DNA of 9,199 bases from CAG-177 sp003514385 (GCA_051920445.1 JBPPLN010000005.1:1-9199), one strand, 5' to 3'; positions 1 to 6,847 are shown, counted from the first letter of the stretch. Notes: generated by a model not told the origin, from the sequence alone. Numbers and translations: made by a program.

Positions 1-130
1 ATTACTTTGTTGCGTCTTCTCAGACGCGAATCTCAGGGTTCCTTGTTTCTTTCGTTGTTTAATTTTCAAGGTACTCGGCACTTTTCTTTCCGTCCGCGTC
101 TCACTTTCGTTTGACCCGTCCCTCAAGTGC
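1..130 (-). other. Probable rRNA operon leader, reading off the left edge
   Basis: The region lies just downstream of a strong minus-strand promoter (-10 at 137-142) and has no open reading frame. Read on the minus strand it contains a Firmicute boxA-like stretch (54-74) and, near the edge, a perfect hairpin at 12-27 (six-pair arms GCGTCT/AGACGC with a GAGA loop on the minus strand). This order is typical of the leader before 16S rRNA in Clostridia. The rRNA gene itself is not in the window, so the identity is inferred. A leader for a tRNA cluster is the main alternative. Confidence 0.6.
54..74 (-). promoter_or_regulatory. boxA-like antitermination element in the leader
   Basis: On the minus strand this reads ACCTTGAAAATTAAACAAC, close to the boxA region of Bacillus and Clostridium rRNA leaders (CTTTGAAAACTAAACAA type). 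In that family it is bound by NusB/NusE to prevent premature termination of untranslated rRNA transcripts. The match is by eye. Confidence 0.55.
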
Positions 131-136
131 TCGACT

Positions 137-212
137 ATAATAACACAACCGGAGGGACTTGTCAACACTAATTTTCAAAAAATTTCAGATTTTTTTCATT
201 TTATTTGACGCG
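137..212 (-). promoter_or_regulatory. Strong sigma-A promoter with UP-like element (rRNA type)
   Basis: On the minus strand a perfect -35 box TTGACA (160-165) is separated by exactly 17 bp from the -10 box TATTAT (137-142). Immediately upstream, 166-212 is a run of A and T tracts resembling an UP element contacted by the RNA polymerase alpha subunit. Perfect -35, optimal spacing and an A/T-rich upstream block are the signature of rRNA promoters. Transcription would start near 130 and leave the window. Confidence 0.75.
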
Positions 213-218
213 ACCCCG

Positions 219-267
219 ATATCAAAGATGCCTGCGCGGATGCAGAGAACCGCACAGGCATTGATAT
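219..267 (-). terminator. Large inverted repeat after the hydrolase gene, possible terminator
   Basis: Arms 228-239 and 250-261 pair over 12 positions (one G-U on the minus strand) around a 10-nt loop. A further six pairs (219-224 with 262-267) extend the stem beyond a 3-nt bulge. It starts 10 bases after the hydrolase stop codon and lies ahead of the rRNA-type promoter, where termination would be expected. No clear U-run follows on either strand, so it is not a canonical intrinsic terminator. It may instead protect the 3' end of the mRNA. Confidence 0.45.
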
Positions 268-276
268 ACAACGGAT

Positions 277-1197
277 TCAGGCTTTCGCGGGCTCTGCCGC
301 TTTCACCGCGCCGTCGAAAAATCCGACGAGATCGCGGAAGTATTCGTCGCGGCACTTCTCGTTGTGCAGCTCATGGCGGGCATCTTTATATATATGTATC
401 TCGGCATTGAGTCCGGCTTTCTGATAGCGGCGCAGGAGCTTCTTTGCCTTTGACGACTTCGTGCCGCCGATGGGATCCATGTCGCCGCTAAATATACCGA
501 TGCGGACATCGGGGCTTATTTTCGCTATGTTTTCTTTTTTATATATCCTGCCGAACGCCTTTATCATGTTCCAATCGAAGTTGACACTGATATCTATTCC
601 CGCCATCGGGTCATCGATAAACACCTGACGGCGCGCGACATCGCTCGTCACCCACTGGCTCGGACCTTTTTCACCCTTATAGCGCGCGTCGAAAATCATA
701 TCGCTGACGGGATTGACAAACTTCGGGCACCAGTCCTTTGCGAACAGCTCGAGCGGCCAGAGCAGAGCGAGAGCCGCCTGCGCGCCGTCCATATCGGCGG
801 TTCCGCAGAGCGCGACTGCCTTGACGTCAGTCCCCTGCTGGAGAAAATCCTGCGCCAAGAAGCTGCCGTAGCTGTGACCCATAAGCACCTGCGGGAGATG
901 GTAGCGATCCTTGAGCCAATTATAGAAGAAGACAAGGTCTTTGACTGTTTTCTTCTCAATATCGCCGGGATGCCTGCCGCGGTTTTCATCGGTCTCGGTG
1001 TTTCCGTGGGCACGGTGATCGTCGGCAAAGACTATATAGCCGTGCTCGTTGAACATCTGCGCGGTCTCATGATATCTGCCGGCATATTCGCACATTCCGT
1101 GAGAGATCTGGACAACGCCCTTGGGATTCTCAACGTCATCCCAGAGATAGCAATGTATCGGGGTCGAATCGAAGCTTCGGATATCCAGCTGCTGCAT
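277..1197 (-). CDS. Alpha/beta hydrolase, monoacylglycerol lipase / serine aminopeptidase S33 type
   Basis: This 306-residue protein has the Hydrolase_4 (lysophospholipase-like) pattern. The oxyanion-hole motif HGMCEYAGRY is at residues 33-42, the nucleophile elbow GHSYG at 107-111 (Ser109), the acid in SGDMDP (Asp241), and the base in DARHELHNE (His275), so the catalytic triad is complete. A lid-like insert lies at about 135-225. There is no signal peptide or membrane segment, so it is probably cytoplasmic. The family hydrolyses ester bonds of monoacylglycerols, lysophospholipids or small esters; the substrate cannot be read from sequence. The ATG at 1197 is preceded by AAGGAGAT six bases upstream, which fixes the start. 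It appears to be a single-gene unit with its own promoter (1227-1255), separated from the upstream GH127 gene by a terminator. Length is normal for the family, with no sign of damage. Confidence 0.9.
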   Translation of the reverse strand: MQQLDIRSFDSTPIHCYLWDDVENPKGVVQISHGMCEYAGRYHETAQMFNEHGYIVFADDHRAHGNTETDENRGRHPGDIEKKTVKDLVFFYNWLKDRYHLPQVLMGHSYGSFLAQDFLQQGTDVKAVALCGTADMDGAQAALALLWPLELFAKDWCPKFVNPVSDMIFDARYKGEKGPSQWVTSDVARRQVFIDDPMAGIDISVNFDWNMIKAFGRIYKKENIAKISPDVRIGIFSGDMDPIGGTKSSKAKKLLRRYQKAGLNAEIHIYKDARHELHNEKCRDEYFRDLVGFFDGAVKAAEPAKA

Positions 1198-1203
1198 AAA
1201 ATT

Positions 1204-1211
1204 ATCTCCTT
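1204..1211 (-). promoter_or_regulatory. Ribosome binding site of the hydrolase gene
   Basis: AAGGAGAT on the minus strand, six bases before the ATG at 1197. It is a near-perfect Shine-Dalgarno sequence and decides the start. Confidence 0.85.
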
Positions 1212-1226
1212 TGTGTTTTTGACCAA

Positions 1227-1255
1227 ATTATACCAATTGAAAATGTCGGTGTCAA
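1227..1255 (-). promoter_or_regulatory. Perfect-consensus sigma-A promoter of the hydrolase gene
   Basis: On the minus strand TTGACA (1250-1255) and TATAAT (1227-1232) are separated by exactly 17 bp. Both hexamers match consensus at every position. The predicted start near 1220 gives a 5' untranslated region of roughly 23 bases containing the ribosome binding site. This suggests strong, largely unregulated expression unless a repressor overlaps the site; I see no obvious operator. Confidence 0.88.
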
Positions 1256-1268
1256 TAAAACGGAATGC

Positions 1269-1306
1269 AAAAAGAATATACCCGCTCTCAAAAAGGGCGG
1301 ATATAT
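1269..1306 (-). terminator. Intrinsic terminator of the GH127 gene
   Basis: On the minus strand arms 1297-1306 and 1276-1285 form a 10-pair stem (one G-U) with an 11-nt loop, followed by a run of five U (1269-1273). It begins about 10 bases after the GH127 stop codon and ends before the hydrolase promoter, so the two same-strand genes are separate units. Confidence 0.75.
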
Positions 1307-1316
1307 ACATATATAG

Positions 1317-3167
1317 TTATTTTATGTTCATCCAGACTCTCATATCGCTCTCGCCTCGATTGGCAAAGGCAAAATACGGAATGAGTCTTATGCGCGTAGG
1401 TTCATATTTTATCTCATCCGCCGGGGCATACAGAGCACCCGCTCCGAGCTTTCTTGTTCCGTCAACATCGAGCGCGGGAATGCCGAATCCGAGATCGACT
1501 GGCTCGGCGTTGAGCTCCGGAGAAGCGGCGAGTGAGAATATGTCGCCATTATCTACTCCCTCGGCGCAGTAGACGACGGGGCCGCGCATGACGGCGACCT
1601 TGCCCGAGTCCTCATGCACTGACGGGTCGGCGGAGATAATGACCGGTGACATATCGAAATCCAGCTCTATCTTAGCGCCGTCCTCACAGTCGAAGAACAG
1701 ATAGCCGCCGCTGATGCCGAGATTTTCGGCTCTCTCGGCTCCCGCCGAGCAGTCGCGGCACCACGAGGGAATTCTGACGGCAAGCTTAACGGGCGCGCCG
1801 CTGACGCGTATTGTCACCGAACCGTCGGACGGGTAGTCCGTCGACTGGGAGATATGCGCCGTGCCGCCGTTTATTGCGACATCCGTATCGCTCTCCATAA
1901 ACTGATGGACATAGACGGTGTCGCTGTCATACGAATATATATACTTTCCTATGCTCTCGACAAAGCGGGTGACGTTCGGCGGGCAGCAGGAGCAATCGAA
2001 CACCTCGACGCGCTGAGTTATCGGCAGGCGCACTTCATTGCCGCGCCAGTATTTTATCCTGCGGTTCAGAAGATCTATAGACAGCGGATTTTCATAGAAG
2101 AAGCTCTTTCCGTCGAGCGAAGTGCCAGAGAGGAATCCGTTATAGATGACCCGCTCCACGATATCGGCATAGCGCGAATCAACGGCGGTCAGTGACATAC
2201 GCTGGGCGAACATCGCGAGAGATATAGCGGCGCAGGTCTCAGCATAGGCGGTCTCGTTGGGCAGGTCGCCGTCAACGGTGAACGCCTCGCCGACGCGGGT
2301 CGATCCGACGCCGCCGGTTATATACATGCGGTGCTCCGTCATGTTTTCAAAAATTCTGTTCGCCGCCGCGAGCAGCTCTTCGTCGCCGCATTCGTAGGCG
2401 ATATCTGCCATCGCGCTGTAGAGATAGCAGGCTCTGACGCTGTGGCCGACCGCTTCGCTCTGGTCGCGCAGGGGGATTCTGTCCTGGAGATAATCCTCGG
2501 ACGCAAATCCGCTCGCCTCTCCCCTGTCTTTTTCATTGTTGCCACGCTTATCTATAAAGAATCGGCTGAGATCGAGCCAGCGCTTTTCGCCCGTGCAGCG
2601 ATAGAGGCGCACGAGGGCGAGCTCTATCTCGGGATGTCCGGGAGTCGTGAAAGCTGCGGAATCGTCTCTGCGGAAAACATCGTCAATAAGTCCGGCATAG
2701 CGGCACATCAGATCAAGGAATCTGCGCTTGCCTGTCGCTTCGTAGTAGGCAACCGCCGCTTCGATAAGATGTCCGGCGCAGTATAATTCGTGGTGGTCGC
2801 GGTCGGTGAAGCGTTTGCCCGGCTCGACAACGGTATACCAGACATTGAAATATCCGTCGGGGGTCATGTTCCGCTCGATGCGGTCGATAAGATCCTCGAC
2901 ATAGCTTTCAAGCTGCTTGTCATTCTTTCTTTCAAGCACATATGCCGCCGCTTCCATCCACTTCGCCGCATCGGAATCGTAGAAGAAATGCGGGCGGTCG
3001 GGCTCGCCCTGCTTCCACTCGCAGCTAAGTGCGGAAAATCTGCCGGTGTCCTCAAATCTGCGGCGCACGCTGTCGAGCGTCACGGACTCGTTGAGCGCAA
3101 TGCGGTCCTTCCAGAATCCGCCTGTGATATTCACTTTGTCAAACGGTATCGGGTGCTGTTTGTTCAT
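1317..3167 (-). CDS. Glycoside hydrolase family 127, beta-L-arabinofuranosidase-like
   Basis: This 616-residue protein is a full-length GH127 enzyme. The residues known from Bifidobacterium HypBA1 are all in place: the acid/base Glu in VGEAF (Glu294), the zinc ligands in YAETCAA (Glu310, Cys312), and the cysteine cluster in DCSCCPPN (Cys392, Cys394, Cys395, with Cys394 matching the thiolate nucleophile). The N-terminal two-thirds is an all-alpha barrel and the C-terminal third is beta-rich. The family releases arabinofuranose from beta-linked arabinooligosaccharides, as in plant hydroxyproline-rich glycoproteins; some relatives have other or unknown substrates. There is no signal peptide, so it should act in the cytoplasm on imported sugars. 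The start at 3167 follows AAAGGA with good spacing; an in-frame extension upstream to 3206 lacks a comparable site. It is divergent from the GH2 gene and probably co-regulated with it. Confidence 0.9.
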   Translation of the reverse strand: MNKQHPIPFDKVNITGGFWKDRIALNESVTLDSVRRRFEDTGRFSALSCEWKQGEPDRPHFFYDSDAAKWMEAAAYVLERKNDKQLESYVEDLIDRIERNMTPDGYFNVWYTVVEPGKRFTDRDHHELYCAGHLIEAAVAYYEATGKRRFLDLMCRYAGLIDDVFRRDDSAAFTTPGHPEIELALVRLYRCTGEKRWLDLSRFFIDKRGNNEKDRGEASGFASEDYLQDRIPLRDQSEAVGHSVRACYLYSAMADIAYECGDEELLAAANRIFENMTEHRMYITGGVGSTRVGEAFTVDGDLPNETAYAETCAAISLAMFAQRMSLTAVDSRYADIVERVIYNGFLSGTSLDGKSFFYENPLSIDLLNRRIKYWRGNEVRLPITQRVEVFDCSCCPPNVTRFVESIGKYIYSYDSDTVYVHQFMESDTDVAINGGTAHISQSTDYPSDGSVTIRVSGAPVKLAVRIPSWCRDCSAGAERAENLGISGGYLFFDCEDGAKIELDFDMSPVIISADPSVHEDSGKVAVMRGPVVYCAEGVDNGDIFSLAASPELNAEPVDLGFGIPALDVDGTRKLGAGALYAPADEIKYEPTRIRLIPYFAFANRGESDMRVWMNIK

Positions 3168-3198
3168 ATAATAGTCCTTTCGCTGGATAAAATTTTCA

Positions 3199-3215
3199 AA
3201 AGCCAATATGGTTTT
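3199..3215. promoter_or_regulatory. Imperfect inverted repeat, possible operator on the GH127 side
   Basis: The site reads AAAGCCAATATGGTTTT: six-base arms with one mismatch around a 5-bp centre, about 32 bp upstream of the GH127 start. It could be a regulator site or an accident of A/T-rich sequence. Confidence 0.25.
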
Positions 3216-3281
3216 CTCGGCTCAACAAGAATACCACAAAATAGTCAAAATTGGTAGGACATTTAAAAAATTTTATGAACA

Positions 3282-3297
3282 AATCCGCCAACGGATT
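3282..3297. promoter_or_regulatory. Perfect-arm palindrome, candidate operator
   Basis: The site reads AATCCGCCAACGGATT: 6-bp arms AATCCG/CGGATT are perfectly inverted around a CCAA centre. Its right end overlaps the first two bases of the candidate GH2 -35 box (3296-3301). Size and position suit a dimeric regulator such as a LacI- or GntR-family protein. No regulator gene is in the window, so the partner is unknown. Confidence 0.5.
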
Positions 3298-3324
3298 GAA
3301 GATTGATGAAAAATATGCTAATAT
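3296..3324 (+). promoter_or_regulatory. Candidate promoter of the GH2 gene (extended -10)
   Basis: TTGAAG (3296-3301) and TAATAT (3319-3324) are 17 bp apart. A TG at 3316-3317 gives an extended -10 that can make up for the imperfect hexamers. A second option is TATAAT at 3334-3339, which has no recognisable -35 at the right distance. Either would give a short leader of about 30-45 bases. Confidence 0.5.
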
Positions 3325-3358
3325 ATCCGTGCTTATAATTTGCACTACTGCGCTTTTG

Positions 3359-3364
3359 AGGAGG
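3359..3364 (+). promoter_or_regulatory. Ribosome binding site of the GH2 gene
   Basis: AGGAGG, nine bases before the ATG at 3374. This perfect Shine-Dalgarno core rules out the longer in-frame start at 3251. Confidence 0.88.
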
Positions 3365-3373
3365 TACTCTTAT

Positions 3374-6300
3374 ATGGAGTATAAGCTAAACACAACAAAT
3401 TACCGCGACTTCAAGGTCATTGAGGACAACAAGCTCGCGGGAAGAGCATATTTTATACCGTATTCAAAAAAGGAGAAGCTTTGCGCCGTCGATCTCAAAC
3501 ATGAGCGCACGGACTCCGACCTTGTCGAGGTTCTCTCCGGCGAGTGGGATTTCAAATATTACAACGATATCTCGCTCATTCCCGAAGTGTTCGATGCATC
3601 AGGCGTTGAGTTCGACAAGATACATGTTCCCTCGACATGGCAGCGCACCGGCTACGAACCGCCGGTCTATCTCAACTGCCCCTACGAGTTCGACCTGCCC
3701 AACCCGAACGTGCCCGAGCATATGTCCGCCGGAATCTACCGCAAGACTTTCGAAGTGACAAATTCCGACGATGTTCATATTCTGAGCTTTCTCGGCGTTG
3801 TTCCGTGCGTTGACCTCTACGTCAACGGAATATATGTCGGCTACAGCGAGGGCGCGCACAATTCGGCGGAGTTCGACATTTCGGAATTTATATACGAGGG
3901 CACGAACGAGCTGCTCGCGGTCGTTCACAAATGGTGCTCCGGCACTTATCTCGAATGTCAGGACATGTTCCGTGAGAACGGAATATTCCGCGACGTGCTT
4001 CTCTACAGGCTTCCGGCAGTCTACATAAATGATTACTATATCCGCCCGCGCAAGGCAGACGGAAAATGGACGATGGATGTCGAAATCACGCTCGAAGGCA
4101 AGCTCAACGGCTGCGAAGTCGGGCTCTCACTCGAAAAAGACGGCAAGGTTATCGCCGGAGAGACTGTAAAGGCAGAGCGCCTTACATACATGACATTTGA
4201 CGATCTTGATGTAACCGAGTGGAATGCGGAGATTCCGACCGTCTACAACGCTTATATAACACTGTATAAGAACGGCGAGGAGCTCATGACGCACAGAAAC
4301 ATCACGGGCTTCAAAACAGTGGAGATAAAGGGTAACACCTTTACATTTAACGGACAGGTCATCAAGTTCAAGGGCGTCAATCATCACGACACAAACGGCA
4401 AAACCGGCTATGTCATGACCTTTGACGACTATGAAAAAGATGTAAAACTCATCAAAGAGTATAACGGCAACGCAATACGCACCTCGCACTATCCCCCCGA
4501 TCCATGTCTGATAGCTCTTGCCGACACATACGGTCTTTATATAGTCGACGAGGCGGATATCGAAACTCACGGCGCATTTTTCGCTCCGCACAATGATATA
4601 AACAAGATAAGCCACGATCTCAAGTGGGCTCCGAGATACCTCGACAGGGTCAAGAGAATGTATTACCGAGACAGGAGCCACCCGTGCATCACGATGTGGT
4701 CGCTCGGCAACGAGGCGGGCGGCTATGCCTGCCAGGATGTCTGCTACGATTATCTGCACGAGACCTGCCCGGAAATTCCCATCCACTACGAGGGTGTTAT
4801 CCACACAAAGCGCAAGGCTTACGATGTGGTCTCCGACATGTACCCGACACACGCGCAGGTTGAGCGCGTCGGCATGGGCACACAGAGGGGTAAATGGTAC
4901 AAGACGAAACCCTACTTCCTGTGCGAATATGTCCACGCGATGGGCTTCGGCCCCGGTGCGATGGAGGAATACTGGGACAGCTTCTATAAATACGACAATC
5001 TCATGGGCGGCTGCATCTGGGAATGGGCAGATCACGCGGTATATCACGCAGATGGTCCGTATGAATACACCTACGGCGGCGACCACGGCGAGAAGAAACA
5101 CGACGGCAACTTCTGCGTTGACGGTCTTGTTCATCCCGACCGCACGCCTTCGAGCGGCGCGCTTGAGATGCAGGCGGTCTATCGCCCCGTCAGAGCAAAA
5201 TACAACCGCGACGGCAGCTTCACTTTCACGAACACAAACCGCTTTCGCAGTTCGGGATATATCACAATCGTCCGCTCGATGACTGTTGACGGCATTGAGG
5301 GCGAAGAGAGGGAGCGTTTCTCGCTCGACATTGCGCCCTGCAAGAGCGAAAAGGTGACATTCAAAACAAAGATCCCCGCCGGCTGCGACTGCCGCATGAA
5401 CTTTGAATATTTCGACGGCGACGCTTTCCTCGCGCGCGAGCAGGTTATAATAAAGAAAGAGCACAAGAAAGTCGCTCTGCCGACCGGCAGCAAATTAGAA
5501 TGCAAAGTGGGCAGAAACTCCGCAAAAGTCAGCTTTGACGGCGGCTCGGTGAAATTCGACCTCAAGACCGGCGAGATAGCGTCCTACAAGCTCGGTGAAA
5601 AAGAACTCATTAACCAGTCCCCCGCCGCGCACAAGGGCTTCATCCCGAACATCTTCCGCGCGATGCTCGACAACGACAGAGTTATCATTGCAAAGTGGGA
5701 AAAGGCCGGATACGACGACATAAAAGCTATTCCGCATTCAGTGAACTTCTCCTCGGCCAAGCACTCGGCGAAATTCACCGTTGACTTCAACCTCCGCTCG
5801 AAGAAGGGCGTTGTTGCAAAGGTCAATCTTAAATACACTGTTGACGCCGCAGGATGCATAAAAGTCGAGACGGTATTCAACTCGAAATCCCAGCAGAGAG
5901 CCGCTGCAGCTCTGCCGCGCTTCGGTCTCGTGTTTGAGATGCCGATGAGTTTCGAGAACATCGAATATCTCGGCTACGGTCCCAGTGAAAACATGATCGA
6001 TTTCAGAGAGCACACGACATTCGGCACATACAGGACCACGGTCAACGATATGGATGAGTTCTATATCAAGCCGCAGGATTACGGAGTGCGCACAGGCGTT
6101 CGCAAGCTCAGCATCACGGATGCCGACGGCGTCGGACTGATGATATGCAATCCCGACAGAGATCTCAGCTTCACCGCGAGGCACTTCACGCAGGCTCTGA
6201 TGCAGCGCTCGATGCACCGCGACGACCTCCACTCCGAGAACACGACGGCAATTGACATCGACGGCTTCCTCAGAGGCACGGGCACCGGCAGCTGCGGTCC

Positions 6301-6376
6301 CGATGTGCTCCCGCAATACGCAGTCGACGGACGCAAAGAGCTTGCATACAGCTTCGTTATTGTCCCGATAAAATAA
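3374..6376 (+). CDS. lacZ: GH2 beta-galactosidase, LacZ type
   Basis: This 1000-residue protein is close in length and architecture to E. coli LacZ (1023). In order it has a jelly-roll sugar-binding domain with PSTWQ and ENGIFRD motifs, an immunoglobulin-like domain, a TIM barrel (about 320-600) and a C-terminal Bgal_small_N domain (about 700-995). Barrel landmarks are GVNHHDTNG, SHYPPDP and DEADIETHG. The acid/base is Glu447 in WSLGNEAG and the nucleophile is Glu518 in LCEYVHAMG. WEWADHA matches the LacZ substrate tryptophan region, and NIFRAMLDND and YGPSEN mark the small domain. It hydrolyses terminal beta-galactosides; a related specificity such as beta-linked arabinopyranose cannot be excluded. 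There is no signal peptide. The ATG at 3374 is chosen because AGGAGG (3359-3364) lies nine bases before it; the in-frame stretch upstream is promoter DNA. It is divergent from GH127, suggesting joint use of arabinogalactan-type oligosaccharides. Confidence 0.9.
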   Translation: MEYKLNTTNYRDFKVIEDNKLAGRAYFIPYSKKEKLCAVDLKHERTDSDLVEVLSGEWDFKYYNDISLIPEVFDASGVEFDKIHVPSTWQRTGYEPPVYLNCPYEFDLPNPNVPEHMSAGIYRKTFEVTNSDDVHILSFLGVVPCVDLYVNGIYVGYSEGAHNSAEFDISEFIYEGTNELLAVVHKWCSGTYLECQDMFRENGIFRDVLLYRLPAVYINDYYIRPRKADGKWTMDVEITLEGKLNGCEVGLSLEKDGKVIAGETVKAERLTYMTFDDLDVTEWNAEIPTVYNAYITLYKNGEELMTHRNITGFKTVEIKGNTFTFNGQVIKFKGVNHHDTNGKTGYVMTFDDYEKDVKLIKEYNGNAIRTSHYPPDPCLIALADTYGLYIVDEADIETHGAFFAPHNDINKISHDLKWAPRYLDRVKRMYYRDRSHPCITMWSLGNEAGGYACQDVCYDYLHETCPEIPIHYEGVIHTKRKAYDVVSDMYPTHAQVERVGMGTQRGKWYKTKPYFLCEYVHAMGFGPGAMEEYWDSFYKYDNLMGGCIWEWADHAVYHADGPYEYTYGGDHGEKKHDGNFCVDGLVHPDRTPSSGALEMQAVYRPVRAKYNRDGSFTFTNTNRFRSSGYITIVRSMTVDGIEGEERERFSLDIAPCKSEKVTFKTKIPAGCDCRMNFEYFDGDAFLAREQVIIKKEHKKVALPTGSKLECKVGRNSAKVSFDGGSVKFDLKTGEIASYKLGEKELINQSPAAHKGFIPNIFRAMLDNDRVIIAKWEKAGYDDIKAIPHSVNFSSAKHSAKFTVDFNLRSKKGVVAKVNLKYTVDAAGCIKVETVFNSKSQQRAAAALPRFGLVFEMPMSFENIEYLGYGPSENMIDFREHTTFGTYRTTVNDMDEFYIKPQDYGVRTGVRKLSITDADGVGLMICNPDRDLSFTARHFTQALMQRSMHRDDLHSENTTAIDIDGFLRGTGTGSCGPDVLPQYAVDGRKELAYSFVIVPIK

Positions 6377-6407
6377 AGAAGTTCAGCGGAGCGTATAATA
6401 AAGCAAG

Positions 6408-6445
6408 AATCCTACCCACGGGTTTTCCGGTGGGTAGGATTTTTT
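6408..6445 (+). terminator. Strong intrinsic terminator of the GH2 gene
   Basis: Perfect 12-bp arms (6408-6419 and 6430-6441) enclose a 10-nt loop and run straight into a tract of six T (6440-6445). It begins 31 bases after the stop codon. Confidence 0.92.
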
Positions 6446-6533
6446 ATATTTATGCGTTGCAAGAGAAATATTATTTAAAATGTACCTTTGTGAGATAGGT
6501 AAATTGGGATTTGTTGCAGAATCTATTAGGCGA

Positions 6534-6611
6534 CCCTGCAAGAGGAGCCGGCTCGGCGTAAGCTGAGACTGAGGGAGTAGCTCGCCGACGTTCATGATAT
6601 GATTTGCAGGG
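6534..6611. repeat. Nested 78-bp foldback module
   Basis: Outer arms CCCTGCAA (6534-6541) and TTGCAGGG (6604-6611) are perfectly inverted. Inner arms TCGGCG (6553-6558) and CGCCGA (6583-6588) are also perfectly inverted. Together they can fold into one long cruciform or RNA hairpin. The middle GAGGGAGTAGCTC resembles recurring motifs of gut Clostridia intergenic repeats. Confidence 0.5.
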
Positions 6612-6630
6612 TGCATGCCAGTAGAATAGT

Positions 6631-6682
6631 ACAAATCTCACGGGCGGATGATATCCGTCCCTACATGATTGTGCCGATTTGT
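6631..6682. repeat. 52-bp REP-like unit with central hairpin
   Basis: Terminal arms ACAAATC (6631-6637) and GATTTGT (6676-6682) are perfect inverted copies. They flank an eight-pair hairpin (6642-6649 with 6653-6660, one G-T pair) with a 3-base loop. A further ACAAATC copy at 6721-6727 and a GATTTGT copy at 6508-6514 form the outer element's ends, so the same 7-mer is used at two levels. Confidence 0.5.
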
Positions 6683-6800
6683 AATATTGTGATAACCGTT
6701 TATCATCGGCAATTACACCTACAAATCCAAATTTGCACATTTTTACCGTATCAGCATTTATAATTTAATATGAACACATCAAATTTCCGCATATTGATAC

Positions 6801-6843
6801 AAAAAATCGGCTGCCGTTTTTGTTCGACAGCCGATGATTTTTT
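6801..6843. terminator. Bidirectional terminator downstream of rex
   Basis: Arms 6806-6816 and 6825-6835 pair over 11 positions (one G-U) around an 8-nt loop. Six A (6801-6806) give a U-run on the minus-strand transcript, and six T (6838-6843) give one on the plus strand. It starts 12 bases beyond the rex stop codon and blocks read-through from both sides. Confidence 0.88.
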
Positions 6844-6847
6844 ATGT

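Larger units (their letters stand above)
3168..3373. promoter_or_regulatory. Shared divergent regulatory region between GH127 and GH2 genes
   Basis: These 206 bases separate the two start codons. They are A/T-rich in the middle (3255-3275) and hold two inverted repeats (3199-3215 and 3282-3297) and a plus-strand promoter. I could not find a convincing minus-strand sigma-A promoter for GH127; candidate -10 boxes there lack a matching -35, which would fit dependence on an activator. Coordinated control by one regulator is an inference from the layout. Confidence 0.6.
6501..6734. repeat. Miniature inverted-repeat (MITE/REP-like) intergenic element
   Basis: The ends AAATTGGGATTTGT (6501-6514) and ACAAATCCAAATTT (6721-6734) are inverted copies differing at one of 14 positions. 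Between them are several nested inverted repeats: 6534-6541 with 6604-6611, 6553-6558 with 6583-6588, 6642-6649 with 6653-6660, and 6690-6695 with 6700-6705. No coding region of convincing quality is present. The motif GGGCGGATGATATCCGTCCC resembles short dispersed repeats I know from Ruminococcaceae genomes. This is probably a non-autonomous, multi-copy element or a cluster of them; copy number is unverified. It fills most of the 471-base gap between the GH2 and rex genes. Confidence 0.55.

Noticed and set aside
874..1572. 232-codon plus-strand open frame across the hydrolase and GH127 gene ends
   Set aside because: It runs antisense to two well-supported genes and through a terminator and a promoter, with no recognisable protein family.
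3168..3206. Extension of the GH127 gene to a start at 3206
   Set aside because: The start at 3167 has an AAAGGA site at good spacing and begins the conserved N-terminus; the extension has neither.
3282..3297. The palindrome considered as a Rex operator or a cre site
   Set aside because: Its arms AATCCG/CGGATT do not match TTGTTAA-N4-TTAACAA or the cre consensus.
3251..3373. 41-codon N-terminal extension of the GH2 gene from a TTG
   Set aside because: It covers the palindrome and promoter, has no ribosome binding site, and the ATG at 3374 has a perfect one. GH2 homology starts after 3374.
4127..5464. 445-codon open frame antisense to the GH2 gene
   Set aside because: It lies wholly inside a confident GH2 gene, shows no recognisable domain or ribosome binding site, and its amino acid composition is what the complementary codons of a GC-biased gene would give.
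6383..6740. Two short minus-strand open frames between the GH2 and rex genes
   Set aside because: They overlap the inverted repeats and the GH2 terminator, and their translations show no family resemblance.
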